A stretch of 64,000 bases of DNA from Pseudoduganella albidiflava (GCF_004322755.1 NZ_CP036401.1:5146001-5210000); one strand, 5' to 3'. Shown: positions 37,046-46,153, counted from the first letter of the stretch. Made by a program: numbers and translations. Notes: generated by a model not told the origin, from the sequence alone.

Positions 37046-37324
37046 ATGAAGAACATTCTATCGATAGCAGGAATTTTGCTTTGTCTTGTAGCGTGCTCGT
37101 CCAGCGGCCCGGTTCAAACCGGCGCCGATACATACATGATCACGAAGCAAAGTGCTGGTGGTCTGGCTGTACCTGGAGCGAGGGTGAAGGCCGAGATCAT
37201 CGGCGAAGCCAATCAGTTCTGTGCAAAGTCCGGCAAGCGCATCGAACTGCTGTCAGCTACCTCGCAAAACGCCATTCCCTTCGCGCGAATGTCGTCGGCG
37301 GAAATCAACTTCAAATGCGTGTGA
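37046..37324 (+). CDS. Small lipoprotein
   Basis: This 92-aa protein has a lipoprotein signal: MKNILSIAGILLCLVACSSS with the lipobox LVAC and the acylated Cys at about 17. The short mature domain reads DTYMITKQSAGGLAVPGARV, KAEIIGEANQFCAKSGKRIE. The ATG at 37046 follows AAGGATGGCA, a good ribosome site; an ATG two codons earlier and longer frames upstream are less likely. This type of DTYMI-containing lipoprotein is common in betaproteobacteria but has no known role. Higher GC than the island indicates it belongs to the chromosome backbone. Confidence 0.8.
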   Translation: MKNILSIAGILLCLVACSSSGPVQTGADTYMITKQSAGGLAVPGARVKAEIIGEANQFCAKSGKRIELLSATSQNAIPFARMSSAEINFKCV

Positions 37325-37505
37325 TCACACCATCGATACAATGCTCCGGCTAAGCCTATATCCCGGTGCCGGCTTAATCAACTATCCGCTGTGCAAAGCA
37401 TTCCTTAATCTGCCCTTCCTGCGCGAATCGCCACAGTAGCCTAAGCCGCGGAATGTGCTGGGCCGCATGAACTAGTCCTGCGCTATTGCCCCCTCACGAC
37501 TGACT

Positions 37506-37763
37506 TCACTCCTTCCTGCCCCCCTCCTCCCGCACGCGCTGTTGCTCCTTCACACATGCACACTCGTCCAGCTCGCGCCGCAGCACATCTTCGATTAGCC
37601 CATCAGGTCCGATGAGGTACTGGTGCGCCCTGGTGGCAATCGAACGCAGGCGCGCAATTTCCCATAGCAATGCCTGGACATCTCCTGGCGCCGGCTCATG
37701 CCGTCGCAGGCCTATTTCGTGAAGCTGCTCTTTCGTGAGCGATGGAGGATAAAAGTTACTCAT
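37506..37763 (-). CDS. Small SOS-box-associated protein of unknown function
   Basis: This 85-aa hydrophilic protein has an N-terminal PPSLTKEQLHEIGLRRHEP, a helical middle (DVQALLWEIARLRSIATRAH) and a charged C-terminus (DECACVKEQQRVREEGGRKE). I do not recognise the family. The start ATG at 37763 has no obvious ribosome site. A perfect CTGT-N8-ACAG LexA-type box lies 13-28 bp upstream, so the transcript is probably damage-induced with a very short leader. It is not DinI- or SulA-like by sequence. Confidence 0.65.
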   Translation of the reverse strand: MSNFYPPSLTKEQLHEIGLRRHEPAPGDVQALLWEIARLRSIATRAHQYLIGPDGLIEDVLRRELDECACVKEQQRVREEGGRKE

Positions 37764-37774
37764 GACGCAAACTG

Positions 37775-37794
37775 TACTGTGGTTTTATACAGTA
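37775..37794. promoter_or_regulatory. LexA (SOS) box
   Basis: TACTGTGGTTTTATACAGTA keeps both half-sites of the LexA consensus (TACTGT and ACAGTA, 8 bp apart). It ends 11 bp before the start of the 85-aa gene. Confidence 0.7.
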
Positions 37795-37966
37795 TATCAG
37801 TACGCCCAGCCATCCCCCGCGCGTCTGCCGACCTTGCCGCTACGGATAGCTCACGCCGGAATTCATCTGGCAACACATTCTGTAGACAAACATATTCTTT
37901 CAGAAATAATAATTGCATATGATTAATTACCATGATAAATTCTCAACTTTCAACCCGGGATCAATC

Positions 37967-38575
37967 ATGGCCTTCGTCAAATCCGTCCTCGCCCTCGCCG
38001 CCACCGCTCTCCTCGCCGCCAGCGCCGCCAGTGCCGCGACCACGCTCAATTTCGACGAACAGGCCGAAAGCTCGCTGTTCATCTACAGCACCCCGCTCAC
38101 CGATCGCTACGCGCCACTCGGCATTACCTTCAGCGGCACCACGACCCCGCAAAACACCCGCGGCGGTTATATCCTCGACCAGGCAAGCAACTTCGGCTTC
38201 GACGCCCTCAGCGGCACGAACTTCCTGGCGTTCAATGCCCCGACGACCGGCAATGTCGAGAATATTGCGTTCGCCACCGCATCGGCATTCGTGTCGATCT
38301 GGGGTGCCAGCAGCTTCGGCGGAACGTTCACGATGAACGCCTACGATGCAGCCGGCACGCTGCTCGACAGCGCGGTAGCGGATTTCTCGACGAACTGGAC
38401 GCAGCTCAGCGTGGCAAGCATTGGAATCGCCCGCGTGGAATTGATCGGTAATAACGGCGCATACGCCTATGACGACCTGCACGTGTCGGCCGTGCCGGAA
38501 CCGTCGACCTGGGGCATGTTGCTCGTCGGCGGTGGCATGCTGGGGTGGCTGGCCCGCCGCCGTCACAGCGCCTGA
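37967..38575 (+). CDS. PEP-CTERM sorting-domain protein
   Basis: This 202-aa exported protein has a signal peptide (MAFVKSVLALAATALLAASA). The beta-sandwich body contains TLNFDEQAESSLFIYSTPLT, YAPLGITFSG and YAYDDLHVSA. The C-terminal tail is VPEPSTWGMLLVGGGMLGWL followed by ARRRHSA. The body resembles the cadherin-like or DUF642-like extracellular folds seen in other PEP-CTERM proteins, without a firm match. A frame extending 18 residues upstream lacks a ribosome site. A rho-independent terminator follows. Confidence 0.88.
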   Translation: MAFVKSVLALAATALLAASAASAATTLNFDEQAESSLFIYSTPLTDRYAPLGITFSGTTTPQNTRGGYILDQASNFGFDALSGTNFLAFNAPTTGNVENIAFATASAFVSIWGASSFGGTFTMNAYDAAGTLLDSAVADFSTNWTQLSVASIGIARVELIGNNGAYAYDDLHVSAVPEPSTWGMLLVGGGMLGWLARRRHSA

Positions 38576-38596
38576 GCAAGCCTGCGTCGTTCCGCT

Positions 38597-38621
38597 AAAA
38601 CCCGCCGCGTGCGGGTTTTTT
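38597..38621 (+). terminator. Rho-independent terminator
   Basis: AAAACCCGC, short loop, GCGGGTTTTTT, 22 bp after the PEP-CTERM stop. Confidence 0.88.
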
Positions 38622-38937
38622 CACGTTGGCGCCCCGCCGTCGTCCTGCCCCACCGCACGCTGTCCAGGCGCACGCCCCTGTCAACAACACTGCGGCGTAA
38701 CGCAGTGTCGCTAATTTCCAACACTGCATGTGCACTCTCTATTCATCAGTTCGCACACGTTTCCCTCTGGAGAAGCTTCCAAAAAGAAACTCTTATTTTT
38801 CATAAAAAACATCATAACCACATACTTAAATAAAGCTTAAACCTCTGCGCATACATGTAAAAAAGTCATGCAATACTTGCCCTACCGTTGAGATAACTCT
38901 TCGGCAAAAAAAACTCATCATTGGAGCAAGAGAAGAC

Positions 38938-39465
38938 ATGAAAATCACGAAGTTCCTGCGTACGGCGGTCGCTGCGAGCGCACTGTTCATCGGTGTTACA
39001 CAGACAGCAAACGCTGAAATCACGACGCATACGGGCAACACCACCGGCGGCCCGACCCTCGACCTGACACCGTGGGCGTTCCCGGGCAGCGCGATTCCTT
39101 ACACCCAATACGCGTTCACGGTCGATACCGCGGGCGAATACACCTTCCAGGTAACAGCCGAATACGACGCCGCGATCCTGCTGTTTGAGAACAGCTTCGA
39201 TCCAGCCGATACCACGGCCAACTTCGTCACCGGCAGCGACGACAACGTCTCGTCCACCACGGCTGCCTTCGCGGCGGACCTCGAAACCGGCTCCACCTAC
39301 TTCTTCATCGTCACCGGTTCCGACGATCCGGAATATGGCTTCTACAGCGCGACGATCGGCGGCCCTGGCCTGATCTCCGCAGTACCCGAACCCTCGACCT
39401 GGCTGATGCTGGGCGTCGGCCTGGCGGCAGTCGGCTACACGGCGCGCCGCAAAACGCAGCATTGA
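38938..39465 (+). CDS. PEP-CTERM protein, tandem paralogue 1
   Basis: This 175-aa exported protein has a signal peptide (MKITKFLRTAVAASALFIGV...ANA). One beta-sandwich domain (about 27-140) has YAFTVDTAGEYTFQVTAEYD, AAILLFENSF and YFFIVTGSDDPEYGFYSATI, similar to bacterial pre-peptidase C-terminal domains. The tail VPEPSTWLMLGVGLAAVGYT is followed by ARRK. It is the first of three neighbouring paralogues that share the layout and the GGPG before the tail. Surface or matrix location via exosortase sorting is predicted. Confidence 0.88.
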   Translation: MKITKFLRTAVAASALFIGVTQTANAEITTHTGNTTGGPTLDLTPWAFPGSAIPYTQYAFTVDTAGEYTFQVTAEYDAAILLFENSFDPADTTANFVTGSDDNVSSTTAAFAADLETGSTYFFIVTGSDDPEYGFYSATIGGPGLISAVPEPSTWLMLGVGLAAVGYTARRKTQH

Positions 39466-39472
39466 TTCACCG

Positions 39473-39496
39473 ATGGCGGGGCTCGCGCTCCGCCAT
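39473..39496 (+). repeat. Intergenic hairpin between paralogues 1 and 2
   Basis: ATGGCGGG, GCTCGCGC, TCCGCCAT can fold into a stem 7 bp after the stop, with no T run. It may stabilise the upstream mRNA. Confidence 0.5.
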
Positions 39497-39534
39497 GCAT
39501 TCATCTCCCCACCCACTCCCATAAGGAACCAGCG

Positions 39535-40065
39535 ATGAATATCACCAGCCTGCTCCGCAACGCGCTCACGATCTGTGCGCTGTTCGCCGGACTCATGCAT
39601 ACCGCCAAGGCCGATTTCCACATCGAGCGCGGCGATACCACCGGCCTTGCCACGCTGGACGTGGGCGCCATCTACATCGATGCCGGCAACGCCGTGCCCT
39701 ACGATCAGCTGACCTTTACCGTGAACGCTGGCGGCACGTACCAGTTCCTTGCGATGGCTGACTTTGATAGCGCTATCTTCCTGTATGCGGGCGAGTTCGA
39801 CGCAGCCTCCCCGACCACGAACCTGGTCCGGCACAACAACGACATCTTTTCGCCGGACACTTCCGGGTTCGTCTCGAACCTGTTTCCTGGGCTGAGCTAC
39901 ACGGTGGTGGTGACAGGCCTGGAAGATGACGAGTTCGGCAAATACAGCCTGACCATCGGCGGGCCCGGCAGTGTTGCGCCCGTGCCGGAACCGTCCACCT
40001 GGATGATGCTGGCCCTCGGCCTGGCCGCCGTCGCGCATGCGCGGCAGCGCGCCGCGCGGCGCTGA
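39535..40065 (+). CDS. PEP-CTERM protein, tandem paralogue 2
   Basis: This 176-aa protein shares the layout of its two neighbours. It has a signal peptide (MNITSLLRNALTICALFAGL), then LTFTVNAGGTYQFLAMADFD, SAIFLYAGEF and YTVVVTGLEDDEFGKYSLTI. The tail is VPEPSTWMMLALGLAAVAHA followed by RQRAARR. It starts 69 bp after paralogue 1 with an AAGGAACCAGCG ribosome site. Greater similarity to paralogue 3 (NLVRHNNDIFSPDTSGF against NLIRFNNDILTPNTSGF-like) suggests these two duplicated last. Confidence 0.88.
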   Translation: MNITSLLRNALTICALFAGLMHTAKADFHIERGDTTGLATLDVGAIYIDAGNAVPYDQLTFTVNAGGTYQFLAMADFDSAIFLYAGEFDAASPTTNLVRHNNDIFSPDTSGFVSNLFPGLSYTVVVTGLEDDEFGKYSLTIGGPGSVAPVPEPSTWMMLALGLAAVAHARQRAARR

Positions 40066-40130
40066 AGCGCCGCGGTTATCAGCTGTCCAATTAGCTGTCC
40101 ACCATTACCGAGCCATTCACAAGGAACGTC

Positions 40131-40679
40131 ATGAACATCAGGAAATTTTTCAGCGCCGCGCTCGCGGCATGCGCACTGTTCACCGGCTTCGCCAGCACGG
40201 CCAGCGCGGAATTCTTCAGCCATGTCGGCGACTCCACCGGCGCCCCCACCTGGGATGTCGATGCCGCCTTCAACGGCGTGGGAACCGCGGTGCCTTACCA
40301 GGCGTTCGACTTCCATGTCGACACGGACGGCCGCTACCTGTTCCTGGCCGCGGCCCGCTTCGACAGCATGATCATCCTGTATGAAGGCGGTTTCGATGCC
40401 AGCGCGCCGAACGACAACCTGATCCGGTTCAACGACGACATCCTCACACCGAACACGTCCGGTTTCCAGGCGGAATTGACGGCCGGGCTGCAATACACCT
40501 TCGTCATCACCGGCTTCAACGACTCGGAATTCGGGGCATACAGCTTCACCATCGGCGGCCCGGGGTCGATCATGCCGGGGCCCGTGGCGGCGGTGCCTGA
40601 ACCGTCCACCTGGCTGATGCTCGGGTTGGGTCTCGCGGCCGTGGGCTTCACGGCCCGCCGCAAAGCGCTGCCGCGCTGA
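40131..40679 (+). CDS. PEP-CTERM protein, tandem paralogue 3
   Basis: This 182-aa exported protein has a signal peptide (MNIRKFFSAALAACALFTGF). It contains FDFHVDTDGRYLFLAAARFD, NLIRFNDDILTPNTSGFQAE and YTFVITGFNDSEFGAYSFTI. The tail is VPEPSTWLMLGLGLAAVGFT followed by ARRK. The AAGGAACGTC ribosome site precedes the ATG. It ends the tandem array and is followed by a terminator hairpin. Confidence 0.88.
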   Translation: MNIRKFFSAALAACALFTGFASTASAEFFSHVGDSTGAPTWDVDAAFNGVGTAVPYQAFDFHVDTDGRYLFLAAARFDSMIILYEGGFDASAPNDNLIRFNDDILTPNTSGFQAELTAGLQYTFVITGFNDSEFGAYSFTIGGPGSIMPGPVAAVPEPSTWLMLGLGLAAVGFTARRKALPR

Positions 40680-40705
40680 GGCGGGCACGCACTGAGGCGA
40701 CACGC

Positions 40706-40734
40706 ACGGCGGGGCTGCGGCTCCGCCGTTTTTT
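40706..40734 (+). terminator. Rho-independent terminator after the PEP-CTERM array
   Basis: ACGGCGGGGC, loop, GCTCCGCCGT (one mismatch) and six T residues, 27 bp after the last stop. Confidence 0.8.
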
Positions 40735-40833
40735 CACTGCCTGTCCTCCTACACCCACCCCTCCCGCGCGCCTATTCCGCCCCCTCCGGGCGCGTCCTAT
40801 GATGGCTTGCAATCAATCAATCAGGAGACCATC

Positions 40834-41232
40834 ATGCAAAATCAAGGCAACGGCGGACGTACCCTGGACCAGAAAACCCATGACGGTACGAGCAGCGCGG
40901 GCACCATGGGCACCGGCGGTACGGGCCGCACCGGCACCGACGAAGGCTACGACGAAGCCGCCAACACCCCGTGGCAAGGAAGCATGCAGACGGCGCGCAC
41001 CGATGACCTGCTGTCCGACGGTTCGGCCGCGGACCAGGATGGCCAGGGTTACGCCAGCGACGGCACCAATACCCTGGGCAGCGAAAGCGGCTCGGGCGCG
41101 GGCAACCGCCAGAAGGATCGCAACGAGGATCGCGAGCAAAGCCTGTCCGGCGGCGGCCGCCCCAGCGATCCCACCGGCCTGCAAGGCTCGGCCGGCAACC
41201 AGCAATCGAGCGGCGACGACCAGCAGGGTTGA
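40834..41232 (+). CDS. Gly/Gln/Asp-rich disordered protein
   Basis: This 132-aa strongly hydrophilic, low-complexity protein has no hydrophobic core, signal peptide or membrane segment (NQGNGGRTLDQKTHDGTSSA, SAGTMGTGGTGRTGTDEGYD). The ATG at 40834 follows AGGAGACC. The composition resembles bacterial stress-associated intrinsically disordered proteins. It shares the composition and the ending NQQSSGDDQQG-like with the larger protein at 47247-48578. A protective role in drying or osmotic stress is conjecture. Confidence 0.75.
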   Translation: MQNQGNGGRTLDQKTHDGTSSAGTMGTGGTGRTGTDEGYDEAANTPWQGSMQTARTDDLLSDGSAADQDGQGYASDGTNTLGSESGSGAGNRQKDRNEDREQSLSGGGRPSDPTGLQGSAGNQQSSGDDQQG

Positions 41233-41420
41233 TGCCGGGTAGCGCCACCGCAAGCCGGTGGCGCGGCCGAGCCAGGCCTGCCCATCAGGCGCCTTAAGCG
41301 GCCCTCGGCAGGCGGTACAGCCCTTGCTGCGTACGAGCATGCCGCGACAAGGATGTTCCACCGGTAACGCCCGGCGCGCGAAATCCCTTCCGGGTCGCGC
41401 ACCATCGCAACCGACGATTG

Positions 41421-42158
41421 TCAGGAGCGCTGGCGGCGCGCCATCGCACCAACCAGGCCGAGGCCACCCAGCAGCATCACATAAGTTGCCGGTTCCGGGA
41501 CCGGGACCATCTCCGTGTGGATCGTCAGCACGGCGTCCGTCATGTTCATCGACGCGAACGACAGCACGCCCGGCTGGATGCCGCTGGGCGCTATGCCCAC
41601 GGCCCCCATCCAGACGAACGACTGCAGCTCCACGTCCAGGGTGGGGAACCAGGCGGGCGTGGCAAAACTCAGTTCCAACTGCTGGGTGCCGTTCAGGTCG
41701 TCGATAAAGCGCGTGTCGGCACCGACCGCAATGCCCTCGCTGCTGACCTGCATGGCCTCGAGCGTTCGGTTCAGCGCCTGGCCCGGCGGGTCCAGCGGCG
41801 ACGTGGCCTGCTGCAACTGCCCGGCAAACGTCAGGCTCCATTCGATCGACGTGATGCGATAACCCTCGCGCAGGGTCAGCTGGTAACCCGTGTTGTACTC
41901 GGCGCTTACTTGCCGGAAAATGCCCTGGTCGTCGTAGACGGACCAGCCGGCGCCGGCGTTGTTATTACGTGCCAGCATTTCCGTCAGCGATAGCTGCAGC
42001 ACCGAGCCGCTGCTGGACAGTACCGTGACGCGGTCGTCGGCATGCGCCGCTGCGTTGGTTAGGGTCAGCGCTTCCGATTCGATATGGATGGGTTCGGCAT
42101 GCGCCGTCGTGCCGAGAAAGAAGATGCCGAGTGCGAGCCCGGCCATTGTCGCCTTCAT
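41421..42158 (-). CDS. PEP-CTERM sorting-domain protein
   Basis: This 245-aa exported protein has a signal peptide (MKATMAGLALGIFFLGTTAHA). The beta-rich body contains GYQLTLREGYRITSIEWSLT and PTLDVELQSFVWMGAVGIAP. The tail is VPVPEPATYVMLLGGLGLVG followed by AMARRQRS. A GGAGG site lies 5 bp before the ATG at 42158; the frame continues 80 codons upstream but those lack coding character. It is unrelated in the body to the tandem paralogues on the other strand. Confidence 0.87.
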   Translation of the reverse strand: MKATMAGLALGIFFLGTTAHAEPIHIESEALTLTNAAAHADDRVTVLSSSGSVLQLSLTEMLARNNNAGAGWSVYDDQGIFRQVSAEYNTGYQLTLREGYRITSIEWSLTFAGQLQQATSPLDPPGQALNRTLEAMQVSSEGIAVGADTRFIDDLNGTQQLELSFATPAWFPTLDVELQSFVWMGAVGIAPSGIQPGVLSFASMNMTDAVLTIHTEMVPVPEPATYVMLLGGLGLVGAMARRQRS

Positions 42159-42427
42159 GCTGCCTCCGTGCGAGCTGTGCGCCATCCGGCGCGGGGCGAA
42201 GCCGCCGCTGGCGCAACCTCCGGGAAGCTCCGCCATTCGAGCCAGTGTAGCACCGCGATCCACCGGGCAGCCCGGCTTTCCGGGGCGTGTCACCCGGCGG
42301 CAACACTGCCAGCTACCGTTGCGCGGCGCACCCGCATGGAGGCGGCCTTTTGCGGCCGCGCGGCACCACGCTGCGTTCATGGAAAGGTTGAGGCACAATG
42401 CCTGGATTACTCATCAGGAGCCCTTTC

Positions 42428-42727
42428 ATGATCCACGAAATCGCCGAAATCACCATCAAGCCGGGCACCGCGGAAGCCTTCGAAGCCGCCGTGCGCGAAG
42501 CCGTGCCGCTGTTCCGGCGTGCCAAGGGGTGCGTATCCATGCGCATCGACCGCACCATCGAACGCCCGGACACTTACCGCCTGCTGATCGGCTGGGCAAC
42601 CCTCGAGAACCATACCGTGGACTTCCGCGGCAGCGAGGATTTCCAGGCCTGGCGCGCGCTGGTGGGCGGCTATTTTGCCGAGCCGCCGAAGGTCGAGCAC
42701 CTGGAGACGGTGGTCAACGGATTCTGA
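42428..42727 (+). CDS. Antibiotic-biosynthesis-monooxygenase (ABM) domain protein
   Basis: This 99-aa dimeric alpha-beta barrel of the ABM fold has IHEIAEITIKPGTAEAFEAA, VPLFRRAKGCVSMRIDRTIE and YRLLIGWATLENHTVDFRGS, with HLETV at the end. Small members act on quinones or degrade haem, or only bind ligands. No haem-specific residues can be assigned. The ATG follows CAGGAG with 6 bp spacing. It stands alone on its strand. Confidence 0.85.
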   Translation: MIHEIAEITIKPGTAEAFEAAVREAVPLFRRAKGCVSMRIDRTIERPDTYRLLIGWATLENHTVDFRGSEDFQAWRALVGGYFAEPPKVEHLETVVNGF

Positions 42728-42865
42728 CCTGATGGCGGGGCACGGGATTCTACTCCGCGCAGTGGGCCCGGGCCTTCGCGGCGGACAATGGCGGCCCGCA
42801 TCGGCGCGCCGCCATTGTTGTTTTTGCAGCACAATGCGGGCAGGTCAACCCTTACAGGAACTGCC

Positions 42866-43168
42866 ATGCCAGACACCATTCACCGCAACTTCAAGACGGT
42901 CGAGGATGCCGAATCGGCCCGTGCCGCGCTGCTGGAAGCCGGCTTCCAGGGCTCGGCCGTGCAACTGAACCTGCACGACGCGCGCGCTGTCGACACGCCA
43001 ACCCTGGCCGTTGAAAACATCATGGAATCGTTGACGCCGGACGATGCGGACGATACCGACCGTCCTGTGCACCGCCCCGCCGCGCTGCTGTCCGTCGACG
43101 TCGACAACGGCGAGCAGCGCGAGCAGGCCACCGCGCTGATGCTGCGCTACGGCGGCACCGAAGCCTGA
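42866..43168 (+). CDS. Small hypothetical cytoplasmic protein
   Basis: This 100-aa acidic protein reads HRNFKTVEDAESARAALLEA, GFQGSAVQLNLHDARAVDTP and HRPAALLSVDVDNGEQREQA, with a C-terminal LMLRYGGTEA. The pattern (a residue-level alpha-beta repeat ending in a GG) resembles general-stress-type domains that occur near low-complexity stress proteins in this group. I do not recognise a named family. The ATG at 42866 follows ACAGGAACTGCC; an upstream frame adds 26 residues without support. Confidence 0.7.
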   Translation: MPDTIHRNFKTVEDAESARAALLEAGFQGSAVQLNLHDARAVDTPTLAVENIMESLTPDDADDTDRPVHRPAALLSVDVDNGEQREQATALMLRYGGTEA

Positions 43169-43283
43169 CCGCGCGGGCCTGGAACGGTCCGGCCGCGGCG
43201 CGGCGTCAGCGCGGCCTGGCCGCTCAGCGCAGCCAAGCAATTCTCCGTGACAGTTTCCCGGCCAGTTTCCCCGTCAGTTCCTG

Positions 43284-44504
43284 TCAGGCGGCGGGGTGTT
43301 CGAATACCTGCCGCAGGTAAGCGAGGAAGGTTTCATCCTTGCTCATCGTCTTGCCCGGCGAGTCCGACAGCTTGGCCACCGACTGGCCGTTGCAGCGCAC
43401 CAGCTTCATCACGATGTTCAGCGGCTTCACGCCCAGGTCGTTGGTCAGCCAGGTACCGATGCCGAAGCCGGTCATGATGCGGTCGGCGAAATGGCGGTAC
43501 AGGTGGATCGCCTTGTCGAGGTCCAGCCCATCGGAGAACACCAGCCGCTTCGTGTTGGCATCGATGCGCAGCCGCGCATAGTGGGCAATGGCCTTCTCCC
43601 CCCATTCGACCGGGTCGCCCGAATCATGGCGCAGGCCGTCGAACAGCTTGGCGAAGTACAAGTCGAAGTCGCGCAGGAACGCATCCATGCCCACCACGTC
43701 CGTCAGCGCCGTGCCCAGGTCGCCGCGGAATTCCTGCACCCAGTCCTCCAGCGCCGCTTTCTGGAAGTCGCGCAGGCGCACGCCGAAGGCCTGGAACGAT
43801 TGCATGTACTCGTGCGCCATGGTGCCGATCGGGTGGATCTTGTAGCGCATCGCCAGGTACACGTTCGAGGTGCCCTTGAAGAATTCCGGCACTTCCGCCG
43901 CCAGCCGGCGCACCACCTCGTCGTGCCATTCGCCCGAGAAGCGGCGGCGCACGCCGAAGTCGGAAAACTCGAACGGGTTGCGCCGCATGGGCTCCTTGCC
44001 GAACGCCTTGAGCGCGGCGATCTTGGCATCCAGGCGGCGGCGGCCTTCGGCCAGCGCGGCTTCCTGGTCGAAGCGCCGGAAATACAGTTCATTGACGATG
44101 TACAGCACGAAGATCTCGAAGCCCATCACGTGCACCTGCGGCCCGCGCGCGTGGATCAGCAGTTCGTCGCCATTGGTTTCCACGGAGATGAACTTGCGCT
44201 GGAAGCGGAACACGGTGAGGAAGTCGACGAAGTCGCTCTTGATGTAGCGTAGCGAGCGCAGATACTCGAGTTCCTCTTCGCGGAACGTCATCGTGCACAG
44301 GTGGTCGAGCTGGCGCTCGATCTCGTCCTTCAATTCGGCCAGCGGATAGGCCGGCTGGTTGCGGCACTTGAATTCATACTCGGCCTGCGCGCCCGGGTGC
44401 CAGTGCAGCAGCGCCTGCCACATGGAGAATTTATACAGGTCGGTTTCCAGCAGGCTGCGGACGACGGGTTGGAAGTTTTCGGTCATGTCGGTCATATCGG
44501 TCAT
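43284..44504 (-). CDS. pncB: Nicotinate phosphoribosyltransferase
   Basis: This 406-aa enzyme converts nicotinate and PRPP to nicotinate mononucleotide in NAD salvage. The N-terminal domain has [20 protein letters not shown]. The catalytic core has [40 protein letters not shown] (His phospho-acceptor region) and [40 protein letters not shown] follows near the end. The start is one of three close Met codons ([11 protein letters not shown]). The first lies one base after the stop of the hydrolase gene (TGACATG), so the two are translationally coupled. Confidence 0.96.
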   Translation of the reverse strand: MTDMTDMTENFQPVVRSLLETDLYKFSMWQALLHWHPGAQAEYEFKCRNQPAYPLAELKDEIERQLDHLCTMTFREEELEYLRSLRYIKSDFVDFLTVFRFQRKFISVETNGDELLIHARGPQVHVMGFEIFVLYIVNELYFRRFDQEAALAEGRRRLDAKIAALKAFGKEPMRRNPFEFSDFGVRRRFSGEWHDEVVRRLAAEVPEFFKGTSNVYLAMRYKIHPIGTMAHEYMQSFQAFGVRLRDFQKAALEDWVQEFRGDLGTALTDVVGMDAFLRDFDLYFAKLFDGLRHDSGDPVEWGEKAIAHYARLRIDANTKRLVFSDGLDLDKAIHLYRHFADRIMTGFGIGTWLTNDLGVKPLNIVMKLVRCNGQSVAKLSDSPGKTMSKDETFLAYLRQVFEHPAA

Positions 44505-44505
44505 G

Positions 44506-45372
44506 TCAGCGCCCAGCGTTGACGAGCAGTTCCTGCACCACATCGGAGGCTTGCGCGAAGCCCACGCCCGCGGCGCGCATCCGGTCGAAGAAGTCCTCCT
44601 GCTGCGCTTCGAAGCCTTGCACGGGGCTCATGCAATCGGTGATCAGCACCAGCTTCGAGGCATCGGCGCCGAAGCGCTCGGCGATGTGCTCGACGGTCGA
44701 CTTCACGCAATGGCTGCCGGCCTCCCCGGCGACGTACACGCGGTCGGCATCGCGCAGGCTGGCCAGCAGCTGGCGGTTTTCAAGCGTATCGGGTTCGCCG
44801 GCATCGGGCACTTCGGCCATCACGGCGGAATAGTGCTCGGTCCACGGGTTCGAGCCCTTGGCGACTTTCGCCACCACGCCCAGCGCCGCGTCTTCCCAGC
44901 GGTTGTAGGCATTGCGCACGGCGTCATGCACGTTATGGCCCCAGGTGCCGATTTCGCAGTGCACCGGCCACACCATCAGGCGGTAGCGGCCGGCCGCCTC
45001 GAGCGCGTCGAGGTAGGCCAGCGTGCGTTCGCGCCCGCGCGGATCACGCGGCAGGAAGCGCGCGGCACGTACATCGGCCGCGGTGATCTCGGTGAATGGC
45101 ATGACCGGCCCGCCATCGCCGGCCACCCAGAAGGTCGGGTGCGCCACGTGGTAGCGGTGGTGGGAATCGAGCGTGACGGTAATCGCCGCCAGGCCGGCGC
45201 GGCCCCGTTCGATCAGCTGCGCCAGGCGCAGCATGTCGTCGTGGGCGCCCGGCACCGGCAGCGCGGGCATGCGCGCGCGGCCGGTTTCCGTGTCGATCGG
45301 CAGGGATTCGGGGGGCAGGTCGCAGAAGTCGTTCTGTGGATCGATGACAAGCAGGTGCAGTCGGTCTTTCAT
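44506..45372 (-). CDS. Nicotinamidase-like cysteine hydrolase
   Basis: This 288-aa isochorismatase-fold protein has the nicotinamidase-type motif [16 protein letters not shown] (catalytic Asp). A metal/His stretch lies in [20 protein letters not shown], and the catalytic Cys is in [20 protein letters not shown]. Its length is above the usual 180-220 residues because of an insert near 110-150. Coupling to pncB on the same strand strongly suggests nicotinamide to nicotinate conversion, the first half of the salvage pathway. The ATG at 45372 was chosen because upstream residues are not conserved. Confidence 0.88.
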   Translation of the reverse strand: MKDRLHLLVIDPQNDFCDLPPESLPIDTETGRARMPALPVPGAHDDMLRLAQLIERGRAGLAAITVTLDSHHRYHVAHPTFWVAGDGGPVMPFTEITAADVRAARFLPRDPRGRERTLAYLDALEAAGRYRLMVWPVHCEIGTWGHNVHDAVRNAYNRWEDAALGVVAKVAKGSNPWTEHYSAVMAEVPDAGEPDTLENRQLLASLRDADRVYVAGEAGSHCVKSTVEHIAERFGADASKLVLITDCMSPVQGFEAQQEDFFDRMRAAGVGFAQASDVVQELLVNAGR

Positions 45373-45481
45373 TGATAGGCTCCGTCGGACAGCAAGCCCC
45401 ATCATACCGGCTGGCATGAAAATCGACCAAACACCTGCGAAATCGGATGAACGACACGGCCTGGGCCGCGGAAAGGCGGCG

Positions 45482-46096
45482 TTACGCGGCGGCGAGCGCG
45501 TCGATCGACTGGCGGCTTTTCGCCAGCGTGTCGGCCAGCGCCTGCTCGCCCAGCGCGACGCCTTCGGCCTGGACGAAGGTGATGTCGGTGATGCCGAGGA
45601 AGCCCAGCACGGCGCGCAGGTAGGTGGCCAGGAAATCGTAGCCGGCGGCCGGGCCTTCGCTGTAGACGCCGCCGCTGGCGGTGAACACGTACACCTTCTT
45701 GCCGCCGGCCAGGCCGACCGGACCGGTCTCGGTGTACTTGAAGGTGCGGCCGGCGCGGGCGATGTGGTCGATATACGCCTTCAGGCCGGACGGTACGGAG
45801 AAGTTGTACATCGGCGCACCGATCACGATCACGTCGGCGGCCAGCACTTCGTCGACCAGCTGGTCCGACAGCTTCACGGTGAAAGCTTGCTCGGCGTTAC
45901 GCGCCTCCGGTGGCGTGAAGAACGCGCCCAGCATTTCCTCGGTCAGGTGCGGTACCGGCCGGGCCGCCAGGTCGCGCTCGACCACGGTGTCCGACGGGTG
46001 GCTGGCTTTCCATTTGGTGATGAACTCGGCCGACAGCTGGCGCGACAGCGAACCGGAAGACCGCACGCTGCTATTGATGTACAGGACGTTTGCCAT
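45482..46096 (-). CDS. azoR: FMN-dependent NADH-azoreductase
   Basis: This 204-aa flavodoxin-fold enzyme reduces quinones and azo dyes with NADH. It has the FMN motif VLYINSSVRSSGSLSRQLSA. The AzoR segments IVIGAPMYNFSVPSGLKAYI DHIARAGRTFKYTETGPVGL and FTASGGVYSEGPAAGYDFLA follow. The ATG at 46096 has a CGAGGAGTTC ribosome site. It is divergent from a LysR-type regulator with a 100-bp shared region that carries an inverted repeat, so induction through that regulator is expected. Confidence 0.95.
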   Translation of the reverse strand: MANVLYINSSVRSSGSLSRQLSAEFITKWKASHPSDTVVERDLAARPVPHLTEEMLGAFFTPPEARNAEQAFTVKLSDQLVDEVLAADVIVIGAPMYNFSVPSGLKAYIDHIARAGRTFKYTETGPVGLAGGKKVYVFTASGGVYSEGPAAGYDFLATYLRAVLGFLGITDITFVQAEGVALGEQALADTLAKSRQSIDALAAA

Positions 46097-46153
46097 GATG
46101 AACTCCTCGATAAGTGGTGAATTGCAGCCATCATAGAACGGGTTTAATATCGA

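Noticed and set aside
37913-37966. Longer N-terminus for the PEP-CTERM protein
   Set aside because: The extra 18 residues precede a complete signal peptide and lack a ribosome site.
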